A DNA stretch of 24,390 bases from DAOTTI01 sp034437795 (GCA_034437795.1 DAOTTI010000082.1:1-24390); one strand, 5' to 3'. Counted from the stretch's first letter, positions 15,309-22,827 are shown. A program made the numbers and translations. The notes: generated from the letters alone by a model not told the origin.

Positions 15309-16373
15309 ATGACCACGACCGCCAGCGACAGCATGACGGCAGGAACGGTAATGACGGTGCTAGGTCCAGTGCCGGCCACTGCGCTCGGCGCGACCATGGC
15401 CCACGAGCACGTCTTCTTTGATCTGAGCTGCTACTTCTCCCCTGACCCCGATGATGTGGATGGCGCGCTGGCCGCCGCGCCGGTGGCCCCCGAGCGGCGC
15501 TGGTGGCTCCATCAGCATCCCATGAGCTGTCGCGCCAATCTGATCCAGGATTCGGTGGCGCTTGCCGTGGAGGAGGTAGGTTACTTCAAGGCCGCCGGAG
15601 GCGGCACGCTCGTCGACGTCACCACCACGGGCATTGCGCCCAACCCGCTGGGATTGGTCGAGGTCGCGCGGCACACCGGCGTGCACCTCGTGGCCGGGAC
15701 CGGCTTTTATCTCGCCCACTCCTACCCCGCGTCGGTGGCCGATCTCTCGGTGGAGGCGCTGGCCGACCACCTGCGCCGCGAGCTTCGTGAGGGCATGGCC
15801 GGCACGAACGTCCGCGCGGGGCTCATTGGGGAGCTGGGCCTCAGCGATCCCCCCGCCCCAGTTGAGCTGCGGGTGCTGGCGGCCGCGGCCCGCGTGCAGC
15901 GCGAGCTTGACTGCGCCGTGATCCTGCACCCCAGCTGGGGACGTGCCGGCGGCCTGCAGGCGGCGCTTCTGGCGGAGGAGGCACAGCTCAACCCCTCGCG
16001 CACCGCCCTCAGCCACCTGGACAACCGCTTCCGCGATGACGTCGACGCCTACCGGCAGGTCGGCGCCCGCGGCTTCTTCCTCGATCTCGACTGCTGGGGA
16101 AGGGACGCCTACTACCCGCACGTGGACAGCCAGTTGCCGTCCGACGCGGAGCGGATGAGGGCCGTGCTGGCCCTGCTGGATGCCGGCCTGGAAGCTCAGC
16201 TCCTGTTTGCGCAGGACATCTGCTTCACCTACGAACTGGTGCGATACGGGGGCCACGGCTACGCCCACGTCCTGCGCAGCATCCGGCCGCGGCTGGAACG
16301 GTGCGGCGTGCGCCCCGCCACCATCGAGCGCATCCTGGTCGACAACCCTCGGACCTGGCTGGCCGGCGCCTGA
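15309..16373 (+). CDS. Phosphotriesterase-family metal-dependent hydrolase
   Basis: 354-residue amidohydrolase-superfamily protein of the phosphotriesterase group. The metal ligands can be followed: His32 and His34 in MAHEHVF, Glu175 in GLIGELGLS, His207 in VILHPSW, His236 in LSHLDN and Asp303 in FAQDICF. A Glu takes the place of the bridging carboxylated Lys of classical phosphotriesterases, as in the phosphotriesterase homology proteins. Activity is therefore more likely on a lactone, ester or phosphorylated sugar lactone than on organophosphates; this is inference. ATG 15309 is the first start, with alternatives at 15333 and 15351 just before the conserved part. It is cytoplasmic, with no signal peptide. 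The following gene encodes a sugar-type binding protein, 237 bases away with its own promoter. Confidence 0.88.
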   Translation: MTTTASDSMTAGTVMTVLGPVPATALGATMAHEHVFFDLSCYFSPDPDDVDGALAAAPVAPERRWWLHQHPMSCRANLIQDSVALAVEEVGYFKAAGGGTLVDVTTTGIAPNPLGLVEVARHTGVHLVAGTGFYLAHSYPASVADLSVEALADHLRRELREGMAGTNVRAGLIGELGLSDPPAPVELRVLAAAARVQRELDCAVILHPSWGRAGGLQAALLAEEAQLNPSRTALSHLDNRFRDDVDAYRQVGARGFFLDLDCWGRDAYYPHVDSQLPSDAERMRAVLALLDAGLEAQLLFAQDICFTYELVRYGGHGYAHVLRSIRPRLERCGVRPATIERILVDNPRTWLAGA

Positions 16374-16457
16374 CGGAACACGACCGAAGACAGAAGACGG
16401 CAGCGGACTGGTGCAGCCACCGGCAGCGGGACACCGCCGCCGCTCTCCCGTGCCCGC

Positions 16458-16486
16458 TTGTGCCGGCGCCGGCCGCGCAGTATAGT
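16458..16486 (+). promoter_or_regulatory. Promoter of the substrate-binding protein gene
   Basis: TTGTGC (16458-16463), a 17-base spacer and TATAGT (16481-16486) form the best sigma-70-type promoter on the plus strand of the window. Transcription would start near 16493, giving an untranslated leader of about 118 bases. The -10 box lies between two copies of an 11-bp inverted sequence (16461-16471 and 16489-16499). Confidence 0.6.
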
Positions 16487-16499
16487 GGCGGCGCCGGCA
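16461..16499. repeat. 11-bp perfect inverted repeat bracketing the -10 box
   Basis: TGCCGGCGCCG at 16461-16471 and its exact reverse complement at 16489-16499 are separated by 17 bases that contain TATAGT. Each arm has GGCGCC at its core and is itself nearly palindromic. It could be an operator controlling the promoter, since the arms sit in the -35/-10 spacer and around the transcription start. GC-rich palindromes also occur by chance in such DNA. Confidence 0.5.
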
Positions 16500-16597
16500 A
16501 CGCGCTGTCCGCCGGCACGTTCGGGCCCAGCGGTGCCGCCAAGCACCGAAGGAACGGGCGCGCGCGACGCCACCGGCGGCTAGGGAGTGCCGGATGA

Positions 16598-16603
16598 GAG
16601 GAG
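16598..16603 (+). promoter_or_regulatory. Ribosome binding site GAGGAG deciding the start at 16611
   Basis: GAGGAG ends seven bases before ATG 16611. It is only one base from the in-frame ATG 16605 and lies downstream of GTG 16587, so 16611 is the likely start. Confidence 0.7.
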
Positions 16604-16610
16604 AATGCCC

Positions 16611-17984
16611 ATGAACCGAGGGACGACACGGCGGCGCATCCTGACCGCGGGCAGTCTGGGGCTCGCGGTCGGCTACGGGTCCGTTGCCATGGCGTGCGCT
16701 ACCGGCCAGACCGGCGGCAGGCAGCAGCCGGCCTCAGAGCCGAGCGGGCGCGCCGCTGCCGGCCTGCTCTGGGTGCTCGACCATCCGCTGCAACTGCCGG
16801 TGCGCCGCGCCTTGGAGCAGCGCGTGGCCGACTTCGAGAAGGCCTTCCCCGGCGCCAAGGTCGAATACGACGGCGTCGCCGAACCGGCCGACAACTCCGA
16901 GAAGTTCCAGATCCTGGTCGCCGCTGGCACCATGCCCGACGTCTCGGTAACGCACACTGCCTTCCTGCAGCAGTATCCCCACTTCAGCGACCTGACCCCG
17001 TACCTGGCCAGGGACAAGTCGCTCAAGGCGGACGACTACTTCCCGACCATCTTCGGCGCCTTCAAGGTGCCGATCAATGGCGTACCACGCCAGATTGGCA
17101 TCCCGCGGGAAGTACACGCGACCATCATCTACTACGCCCGCAACGCCGTCCAGGCCGCGGGGCTCAAGGAGCCAACCAAGGACTGGACGCACCTCGAGTT
17201 CGTCAACTTTGCGCTCAAGCTCACTGAGTGGAAGGACGACCCGCAGCAGAGCAAGTGGGCGATTGAGAATGCCACCAACCTCGGCGGGGCGTCCTCCGGG
17301 CTGCCCATGTTCTGGCAGTTCGGCGCCGAGTTCTTCACCCCCGACGGTAAGCAGTGCATCATCGATCAGCCCCAGGCCCGCGAGGCGCTCCAATACCTGG
17401 CCGATCTGATCATCAAGCATCACGTCGCGCCGTCGCCGGCGGAAAACGCCGCCAGCGGGCTGACCGGCACCCAGCAGGCCAAGTTCGCTACCGGGCGCTT
17501 CAGGATGTACGCCTCCAACCAGAACACCGCGCCCGTGGGCACCAATGCCGTCCCCTTTGAGTGGGATCTCCAGGCCATCCCGCAGGTGCCCGGCAAGAAG
17601 CGGGCAACCCGCATGGCCGGAAACGCCTATGGCGTCATCACCAACGGCAAGAACAAGAACCCGGACCTGGCCTGGGAGCTGGTCAAGTTCTTCGTCGGCG
17701 AGGAAGGCTCGCGGCTGCAGGTACAGGCCGGTAACTTCATGTCCCATAAGAAGGCGGTGGAGAAGTGGCCGGAGACCCGCGGGCCGGCCAGAAACGGCCG
17801 GGTCGTGTTCGAGATCATGGAGAGCTGGGCCCGCCTGGAGAACCGCCCCAAGGGCTGGGACAAGGCGATGGGACCCATTAACCGTGAGTGGGTCAAGGTC
17901 CAGAACAGCCAGCAGTCCATCGGCGAGATGATCAACATCGCCAAGCCCGAGGCTGAGGCCATCCTCCGCCAGGAAGGAAACTGA
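16611..17984 (+). CDS. ABC transporter extracellular solute-binding lipoprotein (family 1, sugar-type)
   Basis: 457-residue exported solute-binding protein. The N-terminus has an RRRILTAGSLG stretch (7-17) resembling a twin-arginine signal and a lipobox-like VAMAC with Cys29. It is therefore probably a lipoprotein tethered outside the membrane. The mature part fits the family 1 binding-protein pattern: a lobe beginning LQLPVRRALEQRVADFEKAFPG, the PDVSVTHTAFLQQY region, and LAWELVKFFVGEEG near the C-terminus (each seen in short pieces). Such proteins deliver oligosaccharides or polyols to an ABC importer. No permease or ATPase gene is adjacent, so it is an orphan and must pair with a transporter elsewhere. 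It has its own promoter and a hairpin after the stop. Confidence 0.88.
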   Translation: MNRGTTRRRILTAGSLGLAVGYGSVAMACATGQTGGRQQPASEPSGRAAAGLLWVLDHPLQLPVRRALEQRVADFEKAFPGAKVEYDGVAEPADNSEKFQILVAAGTMPDVSVTHTAFLQQYPHFSDLTPYLARDKSLKADDYFPTIFGAFKVPINGVPRQIGIPREVHATIIYYARNAVQAAGLKEPTKDWTHLEFVNFALKLTEWKDDPQQSKWAIENATNLGGASSGLPMFWQFGAEFFTPDGKQCIIDQPQAREALQYLADLIIKHHVAPSPAENAASGLTGTQQAKFATGRFRMYASNQNTAPVGTNAVPFEWDLQAIPQVPGKKRATRMAGNAYGVITNGKNKNPDLAWELVKFFVGEEGSRLQVQAGNFMSHKKAVEKWPETRGPARNGRVVFEIMESWARLENRPKGWDKAMGPINREWVKVQNSQQSIGEMINIAKPEAEAILRQEGN

Positions 17985-18010
17985 CCTACCACGGGTTCAG
18001 GATCAGCCCA

Positions 18011-18030
18011 CCTGGCGCTTGAGCGCCAGG
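18011..18030 (+). terminator. Hairpin after the substrate-binding protein gene
   Basis: CCTGGCGC (18011-18018), loop TTGA and GCGCCAGG (18023-18030) form a perfect 8-bp stem 27 bases after the stop codon. There is no U-tract, so it may act as a factor-assisted terminator or an mRNA 3' stabiliser. Confidence 0.45.
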
Positions 18031-18064
18031 CGACATGAACGAAGGACGCTCGTGGACCTGTTCG

Positions 18065-18080
18065 CTCTCCCAGAGGGAGA
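18065..18080. repeat. Reduced copy of the CTCTCCC hairpin element
   Basis: CTCTCCC, AGA and GGGAGA form a 6-bp hairpin related to the elements at 1-59, 4823-4912 and 22878-22990. The G-rich tail is absent. Confidence 0.35.
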
Positions 18081-18118
18081 TGGCTCCGCTTCGCGCTCAC
18101 GCGGTGGGGAATGCTGGA

Positions 18119-18280
18119 TCTGATGGCGGCGCAAGGATCGAGCCAGGGCCGGCGAGCGCCGATGACGTGCGGCAGGAATTAGCCATCGCGCGCCGTGCCT
18201 CGGGGGCGAAAACGTTGGAGGCGGCCGGGAGCGCGGACTACGGCGCGCAGGCTGGCTCGTCCGGTGCCGGCGGTCAGTAA
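18119..18280 (+). pseudogene. Probable degraded UPF0175-like antitoxin remnant
   Basis: The frame ending at TAA 18278-18280 reads ARIEPGPASADDVRQELAIA, then RRASGAKTLEAAGSADYGAQ. The first block resembles the N-terminal part of UPF0175 antitoxins and the second resembles their 'SLGKAAELAG...' helix with residues missing and altered. No good start codon with a ribosome-binding site precedes it. The end overlaps the start of the PIN-domain gene by 17 bases, as antitoxin genes commonly do in such pairs. The resemblance is by eye and modest; it could be chance GC-rich coding-like sequence. Confidence 0.35.
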
Positions 18281-18833
18281 TAGCAGCCCGCTCACTCTCT
18301 TCTCGAAGATCGGGCTCCTCGATCTGCTGCGTGCCATCTTTGGCGAACTGTATGTGCCGACTGCGGTCCGGAGTGAGGTCATCGTCGCCGCGCGGGACCT
18401 GCGCGGAGCGTCTGCAATCCAGAGCGCACCCTGGATCAAGTGGCGAAGGGTCTCGGACCAGCAACGAGTGGTGCAATTCCGCGTTCACCTTGGAGAGAGT
18501 GAAGCGGAAGATATTGCGCTCGCGCTCCAACTGGGGAGCGCGATGCCGGTGCTGCTGGACGATCGTGCGGCACGCCGAGACGCTCACGACGCTGGCCCAC
18601 AGGTGATCAGATGTGGCGGCGTGTTGCTGCGGGCCAAGGAGCCTGGCGTGATCCAGTCGGTGTGGCCGTTGCTGGATGCCCTCCGATCTGCGGGGCTGTA
18701 CCTCGCTCAAGCGGCCCATCTCGGCATACTGGCAGCGCCCGCCGAGCTGCCGTGGTCGCTCATGGAGCAAACCTGGAACTCCCCGACTGCCTTCCTTGGT
18801 GTGGCTCGATGTAGCTCGAACGTTGAACCGTGA
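18264..18833 (+). CDS. DUF3368 PIN-domain protein (VapC-like toxin)
   Basis: 189 residues with the DUF3368 pattern: AVSNSSPLTLFSKIGLLDLL (3-22), FGELYVPTAVRSEV with Glu38, LGESEAEDIALALQLG (76-91), VLLDDRAAR (97-105) and LLRAKEPGVIQSV leading to the C-terminal LLDALRSAGLYL. These correspond to the acidic positions of PIN ribonucleases, except that the first Asp is Asn5, a change I recall as frequent in this family. GTG 18264 is the likely start because conserved sequence begins at once. The family usually forms toxin-antitoxin pairs with UPF0175 proteins; here the upstream partner looks damaged. The last codons and the TGA stop fall in a heptamer repeat (18816-18836), so the C-terminal tail may not be original. 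Confidence 0.75.
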   Translation: MPAVSNSSPLTLFSKIGLLDLLRAIFGELYVPTAVRSEVIVAARDLRGASAIQSAPWIKWRRVSDQQRVVQFRVHLGESEAEDIALALQLGSAMPVLLDDRAARRDAHDAGPQVIRCGGVLLRAKEPGVIQSVWPLLDALRSAGLYLAQAAHLGILAAPAELPWSLMEQTWNSPTAFLGVARCSSNVEP

Positions 18834-18836
18834 ACG
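18816..18836. repeat. Short heptamer array, 3 units (TCGAACG, TTGAACC, GTGAACG), overlapping a stop codon
   Basis: Three in-phase 7-base units. The middle one is the exact reverse complement of GGTTCAA, the main word of the array at 3664-3747. The TGA stop of the PIN-domain gene (18831-18833) lies inside the third unit. From here to the next stop at 18922 nothing else is clear except a short CCCTG/CAGGG hairpin near 18875-18888. Confidence 0.65.
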
Positions 18837-18921
18837 TGGTTGAGGACCTGGTGGGTCAGTGGCCATGCGACTTGCCCTGGCTCCAGGGGCGCCAATGGTC
18901 GCATCCAAGGGAAGTGAGCCA

Positions 18922-20454
18922 CTAGAGGATCGCCAGGTCCGGCGGGTAGTAGCCGGGCATGGAGCGCGACGCCTCGTACCCTTCCAGCCCAGGCCGCGGG
19001 CTGGTGGTGCTCTGCCACGGCCGGCCGCAGCGCGCGCTGATCACCGCCCACTCGCCCGGCGTCAGGTTGCCGTGGTGATGGTACAAGAAGCGCCGTAACC
19101 CGGCCCGCCCGGCCGCCTCCAGCAGCCGGTCAAGGTCGTGCGCGGTAAACGGCTCGCCATCGTGCGGCTTGCGCCCGGCGTCCACCCAGGGGCACACCCG
19201 CTCCGCGTCACCCATGGCGGCGATCGCCCGCCGCGTCTCACGTACCACCACGCGGTCGAAGAACTCCTGCGGGAACCCACGGTCGAAATCGCGCAACGAC
19301 TCGATCCCCGGCAGCTCTAGCCCGAAGAGCGCGGCCACCACCCGCAGCGCGCCCCGCTCGCTTAACCCAGGGTTCCACTCCGTGAGCGTCTGCACGTAGC
19401 GCGCGACCGTGCCATACAGGCCGTCGAACCCGCGGTGCCAGAAGTAATGCTTGCAGAGCATCACGTCCAGCACCTCTCCCAGCCGCCCGTAGTCATAGCC
19501 GCACAGGGACGACCACGCGGCTGAGCGAGGGCCGGCCGCCAGCAGGATCGGGCGCTGCGCGTGGCTCCTGATAAGCTGGCGCAGATGGGCGTAGGTCTCA
19601 GTGAGCGAGTCCAGCCGGAAGGCCAGCCACTCCGCCAGCCCCGCGTCGTTCCCCAGCAGGCCAAAGGCGCCCAGGAAGCCCCCGCCATCCCAGATCTCCA
19701 CCGTACGGTCGGTCAGCTGGTGTAGGCGCGCATAGAGCCGGTCCTTGGCGGCCACCATCCGGTCGTAGTCGTACCCCAGGCGTGCCGCCCCGTCGGCGAC
19801 CGACGGTGGCAGGTCATTGAAGATGAAGGAACGGTGATCCTGGTGGAACGGCGCAATCTCGTAGCCCCATTCCGGCCCGTCCAGCACCGCGCCATCCGCC
19901 ATCGGATACTGCTCCATGCAGTCCACCAGACGCGCCGCCACCACCCGTCGCGTCTCTTCATCCACCTGGATCGGCCCGCGCGCGCCTCCCGCTCGCCCGG
20001 CCCCGTAGTGCGGGCAGAAGAGCCAGAGCTGCCAACCGCGGTCCTTCGCCGCCTGGAGCGTCCGCGTGAGCAGCGCCCGCTTCTCGGCCACCGTCGCCGG
20101 CACGTTTGGCACCTGGAGGCCAGATTGATCGGGGCGCTTCCACCACAAGCTGTCCCCGCCCTGGCCCGGGGCCGGCGGCTCTACCCCAAAGCGGCGGTAC
20201 ACGTCCGGGTTGGGATCGAACGTGTACGACTTATCCTCGAACGCCATCGGGCCAATCACCAGGCCGTCCACTCCGCCCGCCTCCCAGGCATCGAACAGCC
20301 GCTGGTGCTCGGCCATCACCGGCTCGAGGTGCCGCATCACGTCCATCCACAGGCGCATGCGCGGCGCCGCCCCGGCCTCTGCCGGCCCGTGCGGGCGATC
20401 CACCGGCCCCTGGACCTGCTTCGCCCCTTCCGGCTCCATCCGCGCGGATGTCAC
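18922..20454 (-). CDS. Hypothetical 510-residue protein, possibly glycosidase-like TIM barrel
   Basis: I do not recognise a named family. There is no signal peptide or transmembrane segment. Strand-like segments recur at barrel-like intervals: DGLVIGPMAFEDKSYTF, GWQLWLFCPHYG, DGAVLDGPEWGYEI, TVEIWDGGGFLG, RPILLAAGP, LDVMLCKHYFWHRGFDG and RFLYHHHGNLTPGEW. Acidic residues at strand ends (DGPEWGYE) and many aromatic residues suit a carbohydrate-binding TIM barrel; this is inference. GTG 20454 is favoured because GGGAGG lies five bases upstream; ATG 20439 and ATG 20358 are alternatives, the last one where conserved-looking sequence begins. It sits 14 bases after the coiled-coil gene on the same strand and is probably co-transcribed with it. 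Confidence 0.72.
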   Translation of the reverse strand: MTSARMEPEGAKQVQGPVDRPHGPAEAGAAPRMRLWMDVMRHLEPVMAEHQRLFDAWEAGGVDGLVIGPMAFEDKSYTFDPNPDVYRRFGVEPPAPGQGGDSLWWKRPDQSGLQVPNVPATVAEKRALLTRTLQAAKDRGWQLWLFCPHYGAGRAGGARGPIQVDEETRRVVAARLVDCMEQYPMADGAVLDGPEWGYEIAPFHQDHRSFIFNDLPPSVADGAARLGYDYDRMVAAKDRLYARLHQLTDRTVEIWDGGGFLGAFGLLGNDAGLAEWLAFRLDSLTETYAHLRQLIRSHAQRPILLAAGPRSAAWSSLCGYDYGRLGEVLDVMLCKHYFWHRGFDGLYGTVARYVQTLTEWNPGLSERGALRVVAALFGLELPGIESLRDFDRGFPQEFFDRVVVRETRRAIAAMGDAERVCPWVDAGRKPHDGEPFTAHDLDRLLEAAGRAGLRRFLYHHHGNLTPGEWAVISARCGRPWQSTTSPRPGLEGYEASRSMPGYYPPDLAIL

Positions 20455-20459
20455 GCAGA

Positions 20460-20465
20460 CCTCCC
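20460..20465 (-). promoter_or_regulatory. Ribosome binding site GGGAGG for the start at 20454
   Basis: On the minus strand GGGAGG ends five bases before GTG 20454 and lies just after the stop codon of the upstream gene. It supports this start and the two-gene operon. Confidence 0.65.
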
Positions 20466-20468
20466 GCT

Positions 20469-21272
20469 TCAGGATCGACCCGGCGCGGGCGCCTCATTCG
20501 GGCTGAACGCGCGGCCATCAAGCACCAGCCAGACCCCCTGTTCGCGGAGAAGTGGCTCCGCTTCCGGCGCAAGGCGCTCCCCTGCCACTACCGGGATTGC
20601 CGGGCGCTTGACTGCACGAGCAAGCAGCTCGGCACGCCGCAGTGCTCGCTCCACGTCGTGATCGTCCACCACAACGGAGACCTCCACCACCAAGTAGGCG
20701 AGTTCGCCACTGTCGCGCCGGAGCCCACGCACGACCACGTCGCTGTAGATGAGGTCCCGTCGATCCGCCGGAGTAATGGCACCGCGGCTCTCCGCATCGT
20801 CGAGCAGCTCAGCCAGTTCCTCACTGCTCAGCGCATGTATCTTCCGGAGCAGGTCGCTGAAGTAGGCCGGTGCCCGATCACGGTAGCGTGCCTCGAGAGC
20901 TGCTCCCTGGAGACTACCCACACGGACCTCGGTACGCCGCTGCGCCTCTGCCAGGGCTCCGACCCGCTCCTCAGTGCGGCGCTGCGCCTCCGCCAGAGCG
21001 TTGACCCGCTCCTCGGTGCGGCGCTGCGCCTCTGCCAGGGCATCGACGCGGGCGCTCAGTTGGAGCAGTGCCTGCGCCAGTTCGTCCACGCGTGCTTCGG
21101 TGCGGCGCTGCGCCTCTGCCAGGGCATCGACGGCGGCCGTGAGCTTATCGACCCGCTCCTCGGTGCGGCGCTGCGCCTCGGTGAGCTGGGCCAGCTGCTC
21201 ATCCGTCCGCGCCTGAGCCTCAATCAGCCGGGCCAGTGCTGCCTCAATCCTGTCTACGCTCGCCTCCAGCAC
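20469..21272 (-). CDS. Coiled-coil protein with C-terminal nuclease-like domain
   Basis: 267-residue protein. Residues 1 to about 125 are a continuous coiled coil made of 14-residue repeats of the type ALAEAQRRTEERVN. The C-terminal domain (about 126-267) contains DLIYSDVVVRGL, ELAYLVVEVSVVVDDHDVERA and RPAIPVVAGERL. This is a beta-strand/acidic pattern like the restriction-endonuclease-like fold, but with EVS where catalytic ExK would be, so activity is doubtful. The frame is open further upstream, but GTG 21272 has GGAG eight bases before it and is where the coiled coil starts. A promoter with twin direct repeats lies upstream (21328-21377), about 50 bases from the start. Such proteins are common in Chloroflexota and cyanobacteria without assigned function. 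Confidence 0.75.
   Translation of the reverse strand: MLEASVDRIEAALARLIEAQARTDEQLAQLTEAQRRTEERVDKLTAAVDALAEAQRRTEARVDELAQALLQLSARVDALAEAQRRTEERVNALAEAQRRTEERVGALAEAQRRTEVRVGSLQGAALEARYRDRAPAYFSDLLRKIHALSSEELAELLDDAESRGAITPADRRDLIYSDVVVRGLRRDSGELAYLVVEVSVVVDDHDVERALRRAELLARAVKRPAIPVVAGERLAPEAEPLLREQGVWLVLDGRAFSPNEAPAPGRS
20939..21215 (-). repeat. 42-bp intragenic repeats encoding the coiled coil
   Basis: The core GCTGCGCCTC (plus strand) recurs at 20939, 20981, 21023 and 21107, spaced by 42 or 84 bases, then at 21170 after 63 bases. All spacings are multiples of 21 bases. Each 42-base unit encodes two heptads (EAQRRTEERV...). The near-identity of neighbouring copies suggests recent expansion by slippage or unequal exchange. 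Confidence 0.85.
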
Positions 21273-21327
21273 GTTCACCACTCCAGAATGGTCCTTGGCA
21301 CGGCGTGGCACACGCCGCCTCATACTG

Positions 21328-21356
21328 ACTATAACCGGCCAACCATCCCCTGTGAC
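21328..21356 (-). promoter_or_regulatory. Promoter of the coiled-coil gene
   Basis: On the minus strand GTCACA (21356-21351), a 17-base spacer and TATAGT (21333-21328) match the sigma-70 pattern at nine of twelve positions. The predicted start near 21321 would give a 49-base leader before GTG 21272. One of two direct repeats fills the spacer. Confidence 0.5.
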
Positions 21357-21377
21357 CTGGCCAACCATTCTCTGTGA
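21337..21377. repeat. Pair of 19-bp direct repeats at the promoter (candidate operator)
   Basis: GGCCAACCATCCCCTGTGA (21337-21355) and GGCCAACCATTCTCTGTGA (21359-21377) differ at two positions. They are offset by 22 bases, about two helical turns. The first covers the spacer and -35 of the minus-strand promoter and the second lies just upstream, an arrangement suited to a regulator binding as a cooperative pair. No regulator gene is identified. The rest of the gap to 21530 has no strong signal. Confidence 0.6.
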
Positions 21378-21530
21378 TGTGGAGACGCGGCCTGCGTCTG
21401 TCGTTCCTGACGACCGTAACCGTCGACGCCAGGGTAGACCTACCTGCCGCCAGGTACAGTAACGGGGATCGCTCGAGCCTGGAGCGTTGTCGCGAACGTC
21501 ACTCCCCGTGCCGATACGGACGGGGGCTGG

Positions 21531-21536
21531 AAGGAG
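21531..21536 (+). promoter_or_regulatory. Ribosome binding site AAGGAG for the aminotransferase
   Basis: AAGGAG ends seven bases before ATG 21544, a near-consensus site. It excludes the longer in-frame start at 21487. Confidence 0.75.
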
Positions 21537-21543
21537 CCTCGTC

Positions 21544-22827
21544 ATGCCAGTACTCGCCCTCCACGGCGGCTCGCCCGCCGTCACTCACCCGCTCGGCCGC
21601 AGATGGCCCATCTGGGACGACCTCGAGCGTTCATTGCTTGATGAGGTGCTCACCAGCGGGAAGTGGTGGCGTGGCGGCTACGACGATCCGGCTCAGTCCA
21701 AGGTCGGCCAGTTTGAGGCCGCCTTCGCCCGCTTCCAGGACGCCCGGTTTGGCATCGCCGTCACCAACGGGACCACCGCTCTGGAGTGCGCCTACAAGGC
21801 CGTGGGCGTCGAAGCCGGCGATGAGGTGATGGTGCCGGCGGTGACGTTCATCGCCACGGCAACCGCAGCGCTCCAGGTGGGCGCCGTGCCCGTCTTCGTC
21901 GACGTCGACCCGCGCACCTACACCATCGATCCGCAGGCGGTGGAGGCGGCCATCACCGACCGCACGCGCTGTATTGCGCCGGTCGATTACGGCGGGATGC
22001 CCTGCGACTACGACGCCCTAATCGCCATTGGCCGGCGCCACGGCATCCCCATCGTCGCCGATTGCGCCCACGCCCACGGATCGCAATGGAAGGGGCGGGG
22101 CGTTGGCGCCCTCACCGAGATGGGCACCTTCTCCTTCCAGCAGGGCAAGACGCTCACGACCGGCGAGGGCGGCATGGTGCTCACCGACGACGAGGCGCTC
22201 GCCGAGAAGGCCTACTCCTACCACCACATCGGCCGGCTGAAGGGGCGCCCCTTCTATGAACACCACCTGCCGGCCTCCAACCTGCGTATGACGGAGTGGC
22301 AGGGCGCCATCGGCCTCGCCCAGCTCTCGCGGCTGGCCGCGCAGACGGAGATCCGTGAGCGCAACTCCCGCTACCTGGCGGCTGGCCTGGAGCGCCTGCA
22401 CCGCGACGGCGTCGGCGTGGCGCCGCTCTTCCGCGACGAGCGGGTCACCCGCTGGGGCTTCTACATGTGGCACTTCAAGTTCCTGCCCGAACGCTGGGAC
22501 GGCATCACGCGCGACCAGTTCCTGCGCGCCCTGCGCGCCGAAGGCGTGCCCTGCGGCACCGGCCACACCCAGCCGCTCTACAAGAACCCGCTCTTCCTGG
22601 AGGCCGATCGCGCCTTCGGCCGCACGGGGTTCCCCATCCGCGGGCAGCCCTACGGAAAGACAATGGACTACTCGCGAGTGGTCTGCCCTCAGACGGAGCG
22701 CATCTACGCCACCGAGGCCGTCCATCTCAGCCACCCCCTGTTCCTTGGGCCCCAGTCGGATATGGACGCCATCCTCGGCGCCATCGCCAAAGTGTGGATC
22801 CATCGCCACGAACTCCACGAGGGTTAA
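21544..22827 (+). CDS. DegT/DnrJ/EryC1/StrS-family aminotransferase
   Basis: 427-residue PLP-dependent, fold-type I enzyme. Visible marks are NGTTALECAYKAVGVEAGDEV (75-95, seen in parts), the strand VPAVTFIATATA, Asp173 in IVADCAHAHGS, which would contact the pyridine nitrogen, and Lys202 in FSFQQGKTLTTGEGG as the Schiff-base lysine. The family transaminates keto-sugars in cell-surface or secondary-metabolite biosynthesis, and some members act on cyclitols or AHBA precursors. There are no nucleotide-sugar enzymes beside it, so the substrate is open. The C-terminal part (GRTGFPIRGQPYGK) is somewhat extended over short members. It is monocistronic by context, divergent from the coiled-coil operon. 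Confidence 0.9.
   Translation: MPVLALHGGSPAVTHPLGRRWPIWDDLERSLLDEVLTSGKWWRGGYDDPAQSKVGQFEAAFARFQDARFGIAVTNGTTALECAYKAVGVEAGDEVMVPAVTFIATATAALQVGAVPVFVDVDPRTYTIDPQAVEAAITDRTRCIAPVDYGGMPCDYDALIAIGRRHGIPIVADCAHAHGSQWKGRGVGALTEMGTFSFQQGKTLTTGEGGMVLTDDEALAEKAYSYHHIGRLKGRPFYEHHLPASNLRMTEWQGAIGLAQLSRLAAQTEIRERNSRYLAAGLERLHRDGVGVAPLFRDERVTRWGFYMWHFKFLPERWDGITRDQFLRALRAEGVPCGTGHTQPLYKNPLFLEADRAFGRTGFPIRGQPYGKTMDYSRVVCPQTERIYATEAVHLSHPLFLGPQSDMDAILGAIAKVWIHRHELHEG

Noticed and set aside
20106..21377. Plus-strand frame of 423 codons opposite the 510-residue protein and coiled-coil genes
   Set aside because: It crosses a gene boundary, lacks a ribosome-binding site, and its repeats are the antisense image of the coiled-coil coding repeats.
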